Source of the DNA: Sphingobacterium psychroaquaticum
GTDB lineage: Bacteria; Bacteroidota; Bacteroidia; Sphingobacteriales; Sphingobacteriaceae
Length of the DNA: 64,000 nt
Reading direction: 5' to 3'
Assembly: GCF_900177625.1 (NCBI RefSeq)
Contig: NZ_FXAU01000009.1
Location: forward strand, 62,001 to 126,000
The notes under the pieces were generated by a model. The model saw only the letters and a list, made by a program, of their open reading frames with translations, did no database searches and had not been told where the DNA came from. Below, piece after piece: positions 1 to 8,196 of the stretch. Position 1 is the stretch's first letter, and every line of letters starts with the position of its first letter. A program made the position numbers and the translations under genes.

Positions 1-371
1 ACGACCACCCGTTGGCCACTTACGATCTCCCCTTCAATCAGGTTTTGACGTCCGTGTCCTTTAGCGCTGCTGCGAACATACGTAAAAGGAACGCCTAGAT
101 CTTGAGCAACAAGCACCCCTTGCGGAATGCCAGCTGTAGCTACCCCGGAAATCATTTCTACCGAACCAAATTCTTCTTGAATCAACTGAGACAGCTTCTG
201 ACGGATATACGTACGGATAGCTGGGTGCGATAAAGTAATACGATTATCACAGTAAATCGGAGACTTCCAACCCGAAGCCCAAGTAAAAGGGTTTTTAGGT
301 TGTAATTTTATTGCTTTAATTTGCAATAAGGATTCAGCAATTTTCTGTTCAACCTCATTTAAATTATTCAT
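1..371 (-). CDS. pyrE: Orotate phosphoribosyltransferase, 5' part (runs off the window's left edge)
   Basis: Pyrimidine biosynthesis enzyme that joins orotate to PRPP to give OMP in the cytosol. Reading the minus strand from the ATG at 371 gives about 123 residues starting MNNLNEVEQKIAESLLQIKA. They include the family stretch TWASGWKSPIYCDNR near residues 30-44, and the glycine-rich run SGVATAGIPQG near residues 74-84 that helps bind PRPP. The flexible catalytic loop begins at RSSAKGHGRQN. The 3' half, with the DD(V/L)xxTG PRPP motif, lies outside the window. The start codon is interleaved with that of the plus-strand NUDIX gene (370-372), so the two genes are divergent and overlap by two bases. 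A perfect TAnnTTTG box sits 4 nt upstream of the ATG, inside the NUDIX gene. Confidence 0.93.
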   Translation of the reverse strand, partial: MNNLNEVEQKIAESLLQIKAIKLQPKNPFTWASGWKSPIYCDNRITLSHPAIRTYIRQKLSQLIQEEFGSVEMISGVATAGIPQGVLVAQDLGVPFTYVRSSAKGHGRQNLIEGEIVSGQRVV

Positions 372-981
372 GGCGCAAATTTATAAAATTTATATGAACG
401 AATCTCAGCTTATTTTAGCTGATTTCATTCCACGCAAAATACAAAACCCGCAAACAATTGGGTTACAAGATATTGATATTGAAAAACTTTTCAAGTTAGC
501 CAGTACAAAAGGGCAGCCAGCGGTTTCATATTTGTATATCGCAACAAACATTGAAAGTGTATTTAAAACCATTATCCAAAAAGTTAATATTATTAAGGCC
601 GCGGGTGGCCTCGTAAAAAATGGTGAAGGGAATTATCTGTTTATTCATCGTCTTGGTAAATGGGACCTTCCAAAGGGAAAAGTGGAAGAAAGTGAAAAAA
701 TGCGAGAAGCAGCTGTGCGAGAAGTCGAAGAAGAATGTGGGATCACGGTCAATTACCTAGGTCGCAAAATCGAAACCACATACCACACCTATATTATGCA
801 TGGCAAGTTTATGCTCAAACAAACCAACTGGTACGAGATGGGCGTTAATAAAGTACCCAAACTTGTACCACAGCTGGAGGAAGATATCACAGAAGCACGC
901 TGGATCGGTAAAGACGAATTAAACCTAGTCAAGGAAAACACCTATCCGATGATTGCCGAAATTATAAAAAAAATCAAGTAA
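370..981 (+). CDS. NUDIX hydrolase
   Basis: Cytosolic hydrolase of a nucleoside-diphosphate-linked compound; the substrate is not predictable. The NUDIX box (GX5EX7REUXEEXGU) is intact at residues 103-125, with G103, E108, R117, E118, E121 and E122, and is preceded by GKWDLPKGK. At 203 aa it is longer than a minimal NUDIX domain because about 75 residues precede the fold. That N-terminal part starts MAQIYKIYMNESQLILADF, a form I recognise from Sphingobacteriaceae homologues, which supports the ATG at 370 over the ATG at 394. It is divergent from pyrE and followed by a perfect hairpin at 992-1025. The start codons of the two genes share bases 370-371. Confidence 0.88.
   Translation: MAQIYKIYMNESQLILADFIPRKIQNPQTIGLQDIDIEKLFKLASTKGQPAVSYLYIATNIESVFKTIIQKVNIIKAAGGLVKNGEGNYLFIHRLGKWDLPKGKVEESEKMREAAVREVEEECGITVNYLGRKIETTYHTYIMHGKFMLKQTNWYEMGVNKVPKLVPQLEEDITEARWIGKDELNLVKENTYPMIAEIIKKIK
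376..383 (-). promoter_or_regulatory. Putative -7 promoter box of pyrE
   Basis: On the minus strand this reads TAAATTTG, a perfect match to the Bacteroidota -7 consensus TAnnTTTG. Only 4 nt separate it from the pyrE ATG, so the transcript could start at or next to the start codon. I did not find a convincing -33 TTTG at the usual spacing, so this is a single-box match. Confidence 0.4.
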
Positions 982-991
982 GCAGCAAAGT

Positions 992-1025
992 TGTGTAAAA
1001 GGACGGAACCCCGTCCTTTTACACA
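992..1025. terminator. Bidirectional intrinsic terminator between the NUDIX gene and dctA
   Basis: Perfect 15-bp inverted repeat (TGTGTAAAAGGACGG and its complement) with a 4-nt AACC loop, between two convergent genes. The T-rich arm serves the plus strand, and the A-rich left arm gives a T-rich run on the minus strand. It ends 1 base before the dctA stop codon. Confidence 0.8.
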
Positions 1026-1026
1026 T

Positions 1027-2277
1027 TTATCCCATCTTCTCTTCGAGTAATTCTACATCCAAGGCATTCTCATATTTTGCAACAACCAAGGTCGCCGCGG
1101 CATTGCCTATAATATTGGTCAAGGCCCGTGCCTCACTCATAAACCGGTCTATACCGAGAATCAACGCCACAGATTCCACGGGCACATGCCCTACCACAGG
1201 CAACGTTGCAGCCAATGTAATAAAACCACTTCCCGTTACCCCAGCTGCTCCTTTGGAAGTCAACAATAACACCAGCAGCAATGAAATCTCCTGTTCCAAA
1301 GAAAGATGCATATTCAGTGCCTGCGAAATAAAAACAGCGGCCATGGTCAAATAGATACATGTACCGTCAAGGTTAAAGGAATAACCGGTCGGAATCACCA
1401 ATCCCACCACAGGCTTAGCACATCCTGCATCTTCTAATTTTTGCATAATCCCCGGCAGCGCAGACTCCGAGGAAGAGGTTCCCAAAACAATTAACAGTTC
1501 CTCTTTAATATACCGTAGCAACTTAAATACACTTATACCCACATAAAAATGCAACACCCCTCCGATGACAAAAAGGATAAACACGACACAGGTCAAATAG
1601 AAACTCAACATCAGTAATCCCAACGAAGAAAGCGCCTCTACCCCATATTTTCCAATCGTAAAACCCATGGCGCCCATTGCGCCCAATGGCGCCAAATACA
1701 TAATCATCTTGATAACCGCAAACAAGCCATTTAAAAAGCTTTGTAAGACATCAATCACTGGTTGAGAAGCCCGTGTACCGATCTTCGTCATTCCAATCCC
1801 AAAAAGGACCGCAAAGACCAATACCTGCAATAAATTATCCGATGCAACAGCCGCCACTACATTCTCTGGAATGATCCCTAAAATGAAATCAATCGTACTG
1901 GTATGTTCGGCCTCTTGTATGTAATGCTGCACAGCCGATCCATCGAGCGTCTTTGGATCAATATTCATCCCCGTTCCGGGTTGAATCCAATTAATAAACA
2001 CCAACCCTAGGATCAGTGCTACCGTTGTCATAATCTCAAAATAAATAATGGATGTTGCACCGATCTTCCCAACCTTCTTCACATCTTGCATGCCTGCAAT
2101 ACCGATAACAATAGAACTGAAGATTAAAGGTGCTATAAGCATCTTGATCAGCTTGATAAAACCATCCCCCAAGGGCTTCAATTTAACAGCAAACTCCGGG
2201 TAATAGACCCCACAGAGGATCCCCAGCAGGATCCCCACTATAACCTGAAAATACAGGCTTTTAACTATTTTATTCAT
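1027..2277 (-). CDS. dctA: C4-dicarboxylate:cation symporter (DctA/GltP family)
   Basis: Inner-membrane secondary transporter of the DAACS family, which brings in succinate, fumarate, malate or aspartate with protons or sodium. The 416-aa length fits DctA (about 430 aa). The signature block SSSESALPGIMQKLEDAGC, followed by the NLDGT motif within GYSFNLDGTCIYLTMAAVF, matches the substrate and cation site of this family. QPGTGMNIDPKTLD near residue 100 is more like DctA than glutamate carriers. Many hydrophobic helices are visible. It lies 34 bp downstream of cstA on the same strand, so the two carbon-source permeases may be co-transcribed. Substrate choice among C4 acids is inferred. Confidence 0.85.
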   Translation of the reverse strand: MNKIVKSLYFQVIVGILLGILCGVYYPEFAVKLKPLGDGFIKLIKMLIAPLIFSSIVIGIAGMQDVKKVGKIGATSIIYFEIMTTVALILGLVFINWIQPGTGMNIDPKTLDGSAVQHYIQEAEHTSTIDFILGIIPENVVAAVASDNLLQVLVFAVLFGIGMTKIGTRASQPVIDVLQSFLNGLFAVIKMIMYLAPLGAMGAMGFTIGKYGVEALSSLGLLMLSFYLTCVVFILFVIGGVLHFYVGISVFKLLRYIKEELLIVLGTSSSESALPGIMQKLEDAGCAKPVVGLVIPTGYSFNLDGTCIYLTMAAVFISQALNMHLSLEQEISLLLVLLLTSKGAAGVTGSGFITLAATLPVVGHVPVESVALILGIDRFMSEARALTNIIGNAAATLVVAKYENALDVELLEEKMG

Positions 2278-2311
2278 TCTTAATTTAGGTTAGTTGAAAT
2301 TGGTTATGCTT

Positions 2312-4153
2312 TTATCTTTCCACGAGTTCTTTGACCGATTCCCCGTAATAATCGCGGTGGTCGGCATCCATCTTCAAGAGTTCATACCAGCGCTTAAATG
2401 CACCGATGAAAACGATTAACATCAAGAGCATAGCTAAAACGGCCAGCGATGCTAACAAATATTGTTCTTGCGGCAAATAAACATCCATTACCTGCATATA
2501 GCCTGCCCAAAAGGTAATGACAGCCATAAAAACACCTGGAATAGCCGCACACAGCGCATACTTACCACGATTCATGCGGATCAACATGGTGGTACAAACA
2601 ATCAGTCCACAGGCTGCTAGCAGCTGGTTGCTAATACCGAATAACGGCCAGATACTGCTTACATTTCCGGTATAAACCAAATAGCCCCACGAGAAAGTAA
2701 ATAGAAAACTGCTTATAATAACCCCTGGCAACCAGTTTTTATTCCGAAAAGCAGGAATAACCGTACCTGCCATTTCCTGTAAGAAAAAGCGCCCTACACG
2801 TGTACCTGCATCAATAGCCGTCAAGATAAATACAGCTTCGAACATAATGGCAAAATTATACCAGTATGCCATCACATCATCCATAAACGGTATTTTATCG
2901 AAAATATGCGCCATCCCTACAGCCAACGACACCGCACCACCGGTACGTCCGTGTAAATCCACCCCAATTCGATCGATAAAGTGTTGTAAGTCTACCGCAT
3001 GTAAATGCGGATTTGCGGCAATAAAGCTTTCATAGGCTGCCGCGGGTGTATTAATAGCAAAGTAATCTCCAGGCATCAACGTACATGCTGCAATAAGCGC
3101 CATTAATGCGACAAAACCTTCGACCAACATCGCGCCGTAACCGACAAATAAAATCTCATTTTCATTGGCCAACATTTTAGGTGTCGTCCCGGTTGCAATA
3201 ACGGCATGAAAACCAGAAATAGCACCACATGCAATAACAATAAAAATAAAGGGTAATACAGGTCCGCCAATAATAGGCCCACCACCGTGAATAAATGGCG
3301 TCAAGGCCGGCATTTCCAAGGTTGGATGTACAAATACAATACCCACCGCCAACATCAATATCGTTCCTATCTTCAAATAGGTTGAAAGATAATCCCGCGG
3401 AACCAGCAGCAACCAAATAGGCAGCACCGACGCAAAGAAACCGTACACTGCTATGGCGATCGAAATGGTTTTCACATCCCAGTGAAAAAGATTATTGATA
3501 TACTCGTACTGCATCAGGTTGTGCCCACCGATAATACCGGCTACCAAAAGCACACCGCCCAAAATACTGGCGAGTGTTACTGAGTTTTGGCGATAGCGCA
3601 TAATCAAGCCCATTATGATAGCAATCGGCATGGTGATGATAACCGTAAAAAGAGACCAAGAGGCTTCATGCATCGCACTGATGCAGGCTAACGATAAACC
3701 GGCTAAAGTCAATATCAAGATAAACAAGACCGCAACTCCGGCAATAGCCCCTGTTGTTGGACCAATTTCTTTGCGCGCGATACTGGCCAGGCTTTCTCCT
3801 TTATGCCGTACCGAAGCAAAGAGCACCACCATATCATGCACCCCACCGGCTAGCACGCAGCCAATAAGAATCCATAACGTGCCGGGCAAATAACCGAATT
3901 GCGCAGCCAATACAGGACCAACCAAAGGTCCCGCCGCCGCTATCGCGGCAAAATGGTGCCCAAAGAGTACTCCTTTATTGGTCGAGACATAATCTTGTCC
4001 GTCTGCAAACTCGACTGCCGGAGTCTGATTGGCGGCATTTAGGCGCAACACTTTAAGTGCCATAAAGACACCATAGATCCGATAAGCAATAGCGAAAATC
4101 AACAAGGCTGCAAACACCAAGGTTAATGCATTAATTCCGTTCAAATATTCCAT
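2312..4153 (-). CDS. cstA: CstA-family carbon starvation permease
   Basis: Polytopic inner-membrane protein of the CstA family, members of which import peptides or pyruvate when carbon is scarce. About 613 aa, shorter than the E. coli protein (about 700), as is common in Bacteroidota. Diagnostic stretches are NKGVLFGHHFAAIAAAGPLVGPVLAAQFG near residues 60-90, GGVHDMVVLFASVRHKG near 105-121, and GTRVGRFFLQEMAG in the C-terminal third. A second ATG at 4183 would add 10 residues. I prefer 4153 because homologues begin close to the NGINALTL motif. The stop is 34 bp from dctA. I found no clear promoter in the AT-rich gap 4184-4418. Confidence 0.88.
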   Translation of the reverse strand: MEYLNGINALTLVFAALLIFAIAYRIYGVFMALKVLRLNAANQTPAVEFADGQDYVSTNKGVLFGHHFAAIAAAGPLVGPVLAAQFGYLPGTLWILIGCVLAGGVHDMVVLFASVRHKGESLASIARKEIGPTTGAIAGVAVLFILILTLAGLSLACISAMHEASWSLFTVIITMPIAIIMGLIMRYRQNSVTLASILGGVLLVAGIIGGHNLMQYEYINNLFHWDVKTISIAIAVYGFFASVLPIWLLLVPRDYLSTYLKIGTILMLAVGIVFVHPTLEMPALTPFIHGGGPIIGGPVLPFIFIVIACGAISGFHAVIATGTTPKMLANENEILFVGYGAMLVEGFVALMALIAACTLMPGDYFAINTPAAAYESFIAANPHLHAVDLQHFIDRIGVDLHGRTGGAVSLAVGMAHIFDKIPFMDDVMAYWYNFAIMFEAVFILTAIDAGTRVGRFFLQEMAGTVIPAFRNKNWLPGVIISSFLFTFSWGYLVYTGNVSSIWPLFGISNQLLAACGLIVCTTMLIRMNRGKYALCAAIPGVFMAVITFWAGYMQVMDVYLPQEQYLLASLAVLAMLLMLIVFIGAFKRWYELLKMDADHRDYYGESVKELVER

Positions 4154-4418
4154 ATAAAAAACTGATTTAAACTGGTTAGACATACACTACGCACAGAAAA
4201 TCATAGGTAAAGCATATCTAGGTTATAACAGCAACAATATTAATAAATAATTTTAATAATTGAATTTGTTTTATAAAATAATTTTATAATTCTTAGGTTT
4301 TGTGTATTAATTATACAAATTTCAGGAGATAAAATCATATTTTATTGATACTTTAGTTGCGTCTGAACCGGACACCATTTCTAAGCAAAGATTATCAACC
4401 AAGCCACATGCAATCACT

Positions 4419-5837
4419 ATGTCTATAAAATCTTTTTTTACACTATTATTTTTTAGTTCGTTAATTACTGTTGTGACGGCACAGAACAAACGCCCCAACA
4501 TTATCTTAATTATGGCTGATGACCTCGGCATCGGTGATCTAGGCGCCTATGGTCAAACCAAGATCGCGACCCCTAATATTGATGCACTTGCAAAAAAAGG
4601 GATTCGATTCGAGAACTTTTATTCGGGCACATCAGTTTGTGCGCCTTCTCGGTCTTCGCTCATGACGGGGCAACATACGGGGCATACACACATTCGAGGC
4701 AATAAAGAAATTGAACCGGAGGGACAGGAACCGTTAGCGGACTCGGTGACGACCTTTGCGATGTATCTCCAGCAGGCGGGTTATGCGACGGGCGCCTTTG
4801 GAAAATGGGGACTGGGCATGATCGGGACGTCGGGCGACCCCACCCGTAAAGGTTTTGACGAATTCTATGGCTACATTTGCCAGCGACAGTCGCACCGCTA
4901 TTACCCGACACACCTGTGGCACAATAGCACCAAGGTAATCCTCCCGGGCAATGATCTCACAACAAAAGCAGTCTACGCACCAGAAAGCATACAAGAGAAA
5001 GCTTTAGATTTTATGGATCAGCATCGAGACAAGCCTTTTTTCTTATTTGTACCAACAGTTTTGCCACACGCTGAACTCGCGGTTCCAGTCGATGCTTTTT
5101 ACGAAAAGTATGCGAATGCATTCCCTGAGACGATGCATAAAGGCAATGACTATGGACCGAAAGCTACCGTCCCAGGCTATGCTTCTGTGGAGAAACCACG
5201 CGCAACCTACGCCGCCATGGTGAGCCGGATGGATGCCTACGTGGGTGAGATCCTGAAGAAAGTAGAAGCCTTGGGCATCGCGGATAACACCATTATTATG
5301 TTCACCAGTGATAACGGTGCGCACCGTGAAGGTGGGGCGGATCCTGCATTTTTCAACAGCACGGCCGGCCTGCGCGGCTTTAAGCGTGATCTATACGAAG
5401 GTGGAATCCGAACGCCTTTTATTGTTTCGTGGCCACAACAAATTAAACCGAATCAGAACAGCAAGCATGTGGCTGCTTTTTGGGACATTATGCCTACCCT
5501 ACTGGATGTTGCACAGATTAAACTGACGACTTATAGCGATGGTATTTCTTTTGCGCCGACTTTAGTCCAAAAGGGCAAACAGCAGAAGCATGATTATCTG
5601 TATTGGGAATTTCATGAGGATGGTGGGCGACAAGCTGTCTTGTATAAAAACTGGAAGTTGATAAAACAGAAAGCAAAATCTGCGGAGTCGGCGTACATGG
5701 AGCTTTTTGACCTTAAGAAGGATCCCCGTGAAACAACGAATCTTGCGGCGCAACATCCTAAAGTCGTGCAGCAATTATTGGCTTTGATCGATGAAGCGCA
5801 TACAGAGAATGCGATTTTTCCTTTTGTAAAAAAGTAA
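4419..5837 (+). CDS. Secreted type I sulfatase (arylsulfatase A-like)
   Basis: Hydrolyses sulfate esters, probably in the periplasm or at the surface. It has a signal peptide (residues 1-21, cleavage after VVTAQ). The metal-binding DD pair is at residues 34-35 in IILIMADDLG. The sulfatase signature CAPSR is at 74-78, whose Cys74 would be converted to formylglycine. FGKWGLG and TSDNGAH are further conserved blocks of the alkaline-phosphatase-like fold. Length (472 aa) is typical. It stands alone: no polysaccharide-utilisation genes and no maturase (anSME) are in the window, so maturation must come from elsewhere. Natural substrate unknown. Confidence 0.9.
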   Translation: MSIKSFFTLLFFSSLITVVTAQNKRPNIILIMADDLGIGDLGAYGQTKIATPNIDALAKKGIRFENFYSGTSVCAPSRSSLMTGQHTGHTHIRGNKEIEPEGQEPLADSVTTFAMYLQQAGYATGAFGKWGLGMIGTSGDPTRKGFDEFYGYICQRQSHRYYPTHLWHNSTKVILPGNDLTTKAVYAPESIQEKALDFMDQHRDKPFFLFVPTVLPHAELAVPVDAFYEKYANAFPETMHKGNDYGPKATVPGYASVEKPRATYAAMVSRMDAYVGEILKKVEALGIADNTIIMFTSDNGAHREGGADPAFFNSTAGLRGFKRDLYEGGIRTPFIVSWPQQIKPNQNSKHVAAFWDIMPTLLDVAQIKLTTYSDGISFAPTLVQKGKQQKHDYLYWEFHEDGGRQAVLYKNWKLIKQKAKSAESAYMELFDLKKDPRETTNLAAQHPKVVQQLLALIDEAHTENAIFPFVKK

Positions 5838-5847
5838 GGGGAAGTTA

Positions 5848-7027
5848 AGGAGGGGAGTCAATGACTTTATGCTATGGCCTCTATGACGGTCGGGCATCTT
5901 TAGTAGTTCATAGTTGGTCGTGAGTAGTTGATAGTTTGTAGTTTGTAGCTGATAGTTTGTAGTGGGTGATAAGTATCTAAAAGCGGATAAGCTCAACGCA
6001 ACGATGAACATACTACGTCATCTCGACCTCAGGAGAGATCTACAGACGCGGCACGGCTACGCACCTTATGGACTTAAATCAATGATTTTATGCTATGGCC
6101 TCTATGACGGCCGGGCATGTTACTTTTTGCCGAAAAAGTAACCAAAACTCGTCGCTAGGAATATTTGCAAGGAGTAGCCTGTGCAGGGGCAAGTTGCTAC
6201 AAGCTGCAAATATTCCTCAGGCGACATAGGGTGGTTAAGGAAGCTAGAAGCTATATAGGTAGTGGGTGGTTTGTAGTGAGTCGTTCATAGTTGGTAGCGA
6301 GTAGTTGATAGTTTGTAGTGGGTGATAAGTATCTAAAAGCGGATAAGCTCAACGTTACGATGAACATACTACGTCATCTCGACCTCAGGAGAGATCTACA
6401 GGCACGGCTACGCACCTTATGGACTTAAATCAATGACTTTATGCTATGGCCTCTATGACGGCCGGGCATGTTACTTTTTGCCGAAAAAGTAACCAAAACT
6501 CGTCGCTAGGAATGTTTGCAAGGAGTAGCCTGTGCAGGGGCAAGTTGCTACAAGCTGCAAATATTCCTCAGGCGACATAGGGTGGTTAAGGAAGCTAGAA
6601 GCTATATAGGTAGTGGGTGGTTTGTAGTGAGTCGTTCATAGTTGGTAGCGAGTAGTTGATAGTTTGTAGTGGGTGATAAGTATCTAAAAGCGGATAAGCT
6701 CAACGTAACGATGAACATACTACGTCATCTCGACCTCAGGAGAGATCTACAGACGCGGCACGGCTACGTACCTCATGGACTTAAGTCAATGACTTTATGC
6801 TATGGCCTCTATGCCGGCCGGGCATGTTACTTTTTGCCGAAAAAGTAACCAAAACTCGTCGCTAGGAATATTTGCAAGGAGTAGCCTATGCAGGAGCAAG
6901 TTGCTACAAGCTGCAAATATTCCTCAGGCAACCTTGGGTGATTAAGGAAGCTAGAAGCGATATAGGTAGTGAGTGGTTCATAGTGGGTAGTTCATAGTTG
7001 GTAGATGGTCGTGCGTAGTTGGTCTTA
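5848..7027. repeat. Non-coding direct-repeat array, ~351-356 bp unit, three full copies plus a truncated one
   Basis: The 1.35-kb gap between the sulfatase and the next gene is filled by repeated DNA. The anchor ATGACTTTATGCTATGGCCT (with small changes) recurs at 5861, 6082, 6433 and 6789. The anchor AAGTATCTAAAAGCGGATAA recurs at 5971, 6327 and 6678, giving periods of 351-356 bp. The first copy lacks roughly 130 bp from its middle, and the last decays after 7027. Each full unit carries a short hairpin (GTTACTTTTT with its complement, for example 6119-6142), a long hairpin (for example 6151-6226), a stretch of TAG-centred heptamers, and a CGTCATCTCGACCTCAGGAG module. No credible gene lies inside: the open frames here are repeats read through. 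Confidence 0.9.
6151..6226. repeat. Long hairpin inside the repeat unit (one of three copies)
   Basis: Perfect inverted repeat AGGAATATTTGCA (6157-6169) and its complement (6205-6217). Outer GTCGC/GCGAC arms and inner GTAGC/GCTAC arms extend the fold. Equivalent hairpins lie at about 6502-6577 and 6858-6933. The second copy has a one-base mismatch in the main stem and the third has lost the outer pairing. Confidence 0.8.
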
Positions 7028-7077
7028 GGGTAATTAAGGAGTTAAGAGGTCAAGTCCGTAGCGACTACCCCTCTCCA

Positions 7078-7112
7078 TCATTGCGAGGAGCGCAACGACG
7101 TAGCAATCTCAC
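7078..7112. repeat. Short dispersed intergenic element
   Basis: The stretch CATTGCGAGGAGCGCAACGA followed by CGTAGCAATCTC is a sequence I recognise as a common dispersed intergenic element in many bacterial genomes. It sits just beyond the repeat array and 70 bp before the next gene. Function unknown. Confidence 0.4.
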
Positions 7113-7184
7113 CGTTAAACAAAAACCACCGTTGTATATTCCGGAAATAAAACCGTAAATTAGAACAACTTAACACCCCATGTT

Positions 7185-7661
7185 ATGAAAAAGTTGTTTA
7201 TTTCCATCCTTTCGTTATTTTTTGTCGTAAGCAGTTTTGCCCAAGAAGAAGTAGAAGCCACTTCGAGCGGCAGCTCCTGGATCTGGGGACCTTCGGTCGG
7301 ATACCAATATCAACGTGGCAGTTTTGTTAAAATATCCGGCTGGGGTTTATTTGCACCCAACCTGAGTCAATATATGAAGATTGATGCTGGTGCGAACTTC
7401 ACCTGGATGGGTAGCGGTACCACCGTCATTCCGGAGCTGGGATTTACCTACTACCTCAGTAACCGAGGAATTTGGCCTTTCATCAAAGCAGAAGCAACAC
7501 CTTACACAATCACACCAAAAGTAGGTATTAGTCTATTGTCCTTCGTGGACATTGGTCTTGGCTATGGCATTGATATCAATCAGAAGAGTGGATTCAAAAA
7601 GCTAGACGGTTTTACCGGATCCATTAATCTTAACCTCCCACTAAACTTTTTCATTCGATAG
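7185..7661 (+). CDS. Small exported protein, probable outer-membrane beta-barrel
   Basis: I do not recognise a named family. The 158-aa product has a clear signal peptide (about residues 1-19, ending SSFAQ). The rest alternates short hydrophobic and aromatic strands (GPSVGYQYQRGSFVKISGWGL, IPELGFTYYLSNRGIWPFI, ISLLSFVDIGLGYGIDI). It ends in a strand with terminal aromatic FFIR. This pattern and the glycine/aromatic-rich composition suggest an eight-strand-type outer-membrane barrel. It is a single gene downstream of the repeat array. Specific function cannot be assigned. Confidence 0.7.
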   Translation: MKKLFISILSLFFVVSSFAQEEVEATSSGSSWIWGPSVGYQYQRGSFVKISGWGLFAPNLSQYMKIDAGANFTWMGSGTTVIPELGFTYYLSNRGIWPFIKAEATPYTITPKVGISLLSFVDIGLGYGIDINQKSGFKKLDGFTGSINLNLPLNFFIR

Positions 7662-7734
7662 GAAAAATCACCGCTATCCCCCTTATCGTTGCACCTATAA
7701 AAGCGTAAAATGATTTTACACACAGCTTTTCAGT

Positions 7735-7765
7735 AAAAAAGGTTGCAGTCTAAGACCACAACCTT
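7735..7765 (-). terminator. Intrinsic terminator after the copper chaperone gene
   Basis: Read on the minus strand, AAGGTTG pairs with CAACCTT, with an inner GTCT/AGAC pair, followed directly by a run of six T. It lies 55 bp past the stop of the minus-strand chaperone gene. Confidence 0.7.
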
Positions 7766-7819
7766 CTGTTGAATATGACAACCTAAAATCCCCTAAAGGA
7801 CAAATAAAAGCGACTTAAA

Positions 7820-8041
7820 CTATTCTGTAATCGGTTCCGCTTTGAATCCCTTTTTCGTAATGATATCGACTACTGCCTCTTCCGTAAGTCCTGTCGCTGT
7901 AATCGTCAACACTTTATCTGCATTGGTTGTATCGACATCCCATTCGCAAATTCCGTCTATATTATCCAAGTCTCCCTGTACCTTAGACACACACCCACCA
8001 CAATTAAGGTTTGTTTTAAACTGAAGTTTTTTATTTTCCAT
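7820..8041 (-). CDS. Heavy-metal-associated domain protein, CopZ-like copper chaperone
   Basis: A 73-aa single HMA domain that should carry Cu(I) in the cytosol and hand it to the adjacent copper ATPase. The metal site is CGGC (C14 and C17) in the loop after the first strand. The beta-alpha-beta-beta-alpha-beta pattern of HMA domains can be followed to the end (GFKAEPITE). MTC(A/H)xC, the usual chaperone loop, is replaced here by LNCGGC. It is downstream of copA on the same strand with a 155-bp gap and has its own terminator, so it may be transcribed with copA or separately. Metal specificity is inferred from the neighbour. Confidence 0.85.
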   Translation of the reverse strand: MENKKLQFKTNLNCGGCVSKVQGDLDNIDGICEWDVDTTNADKVLTITATGLTEEAVVDIITKKGFKAEPITE

Positions 8042-8196
8042 GATTTTATCCTTTTACTATTTATTTTATGTTACAAATATCCGTTGATTTTCAGTCAGGC
8101 TCTTTACAACTTTTATGGTTTAATTTATAATATTTACTGATTTCAACCTTCGTACTTGCTTCGGCACACCTTTATCTTAAACCGGATTCTTACACC

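Noticed and set aside
5775..6011. Open frame on the minus strand with a repeated TTNYQL pattern
   Set aside because: It is the translation of period-7 microrepeats. No signal of a real protein, and it overlaps the sulfatase end.
5848..7027. CRISPR array or phage attachment array
   Set aside because: Units are 351-356 bp with no short repeat/spacer pattern, no cas genes, no integrase and no tRNA at the border.
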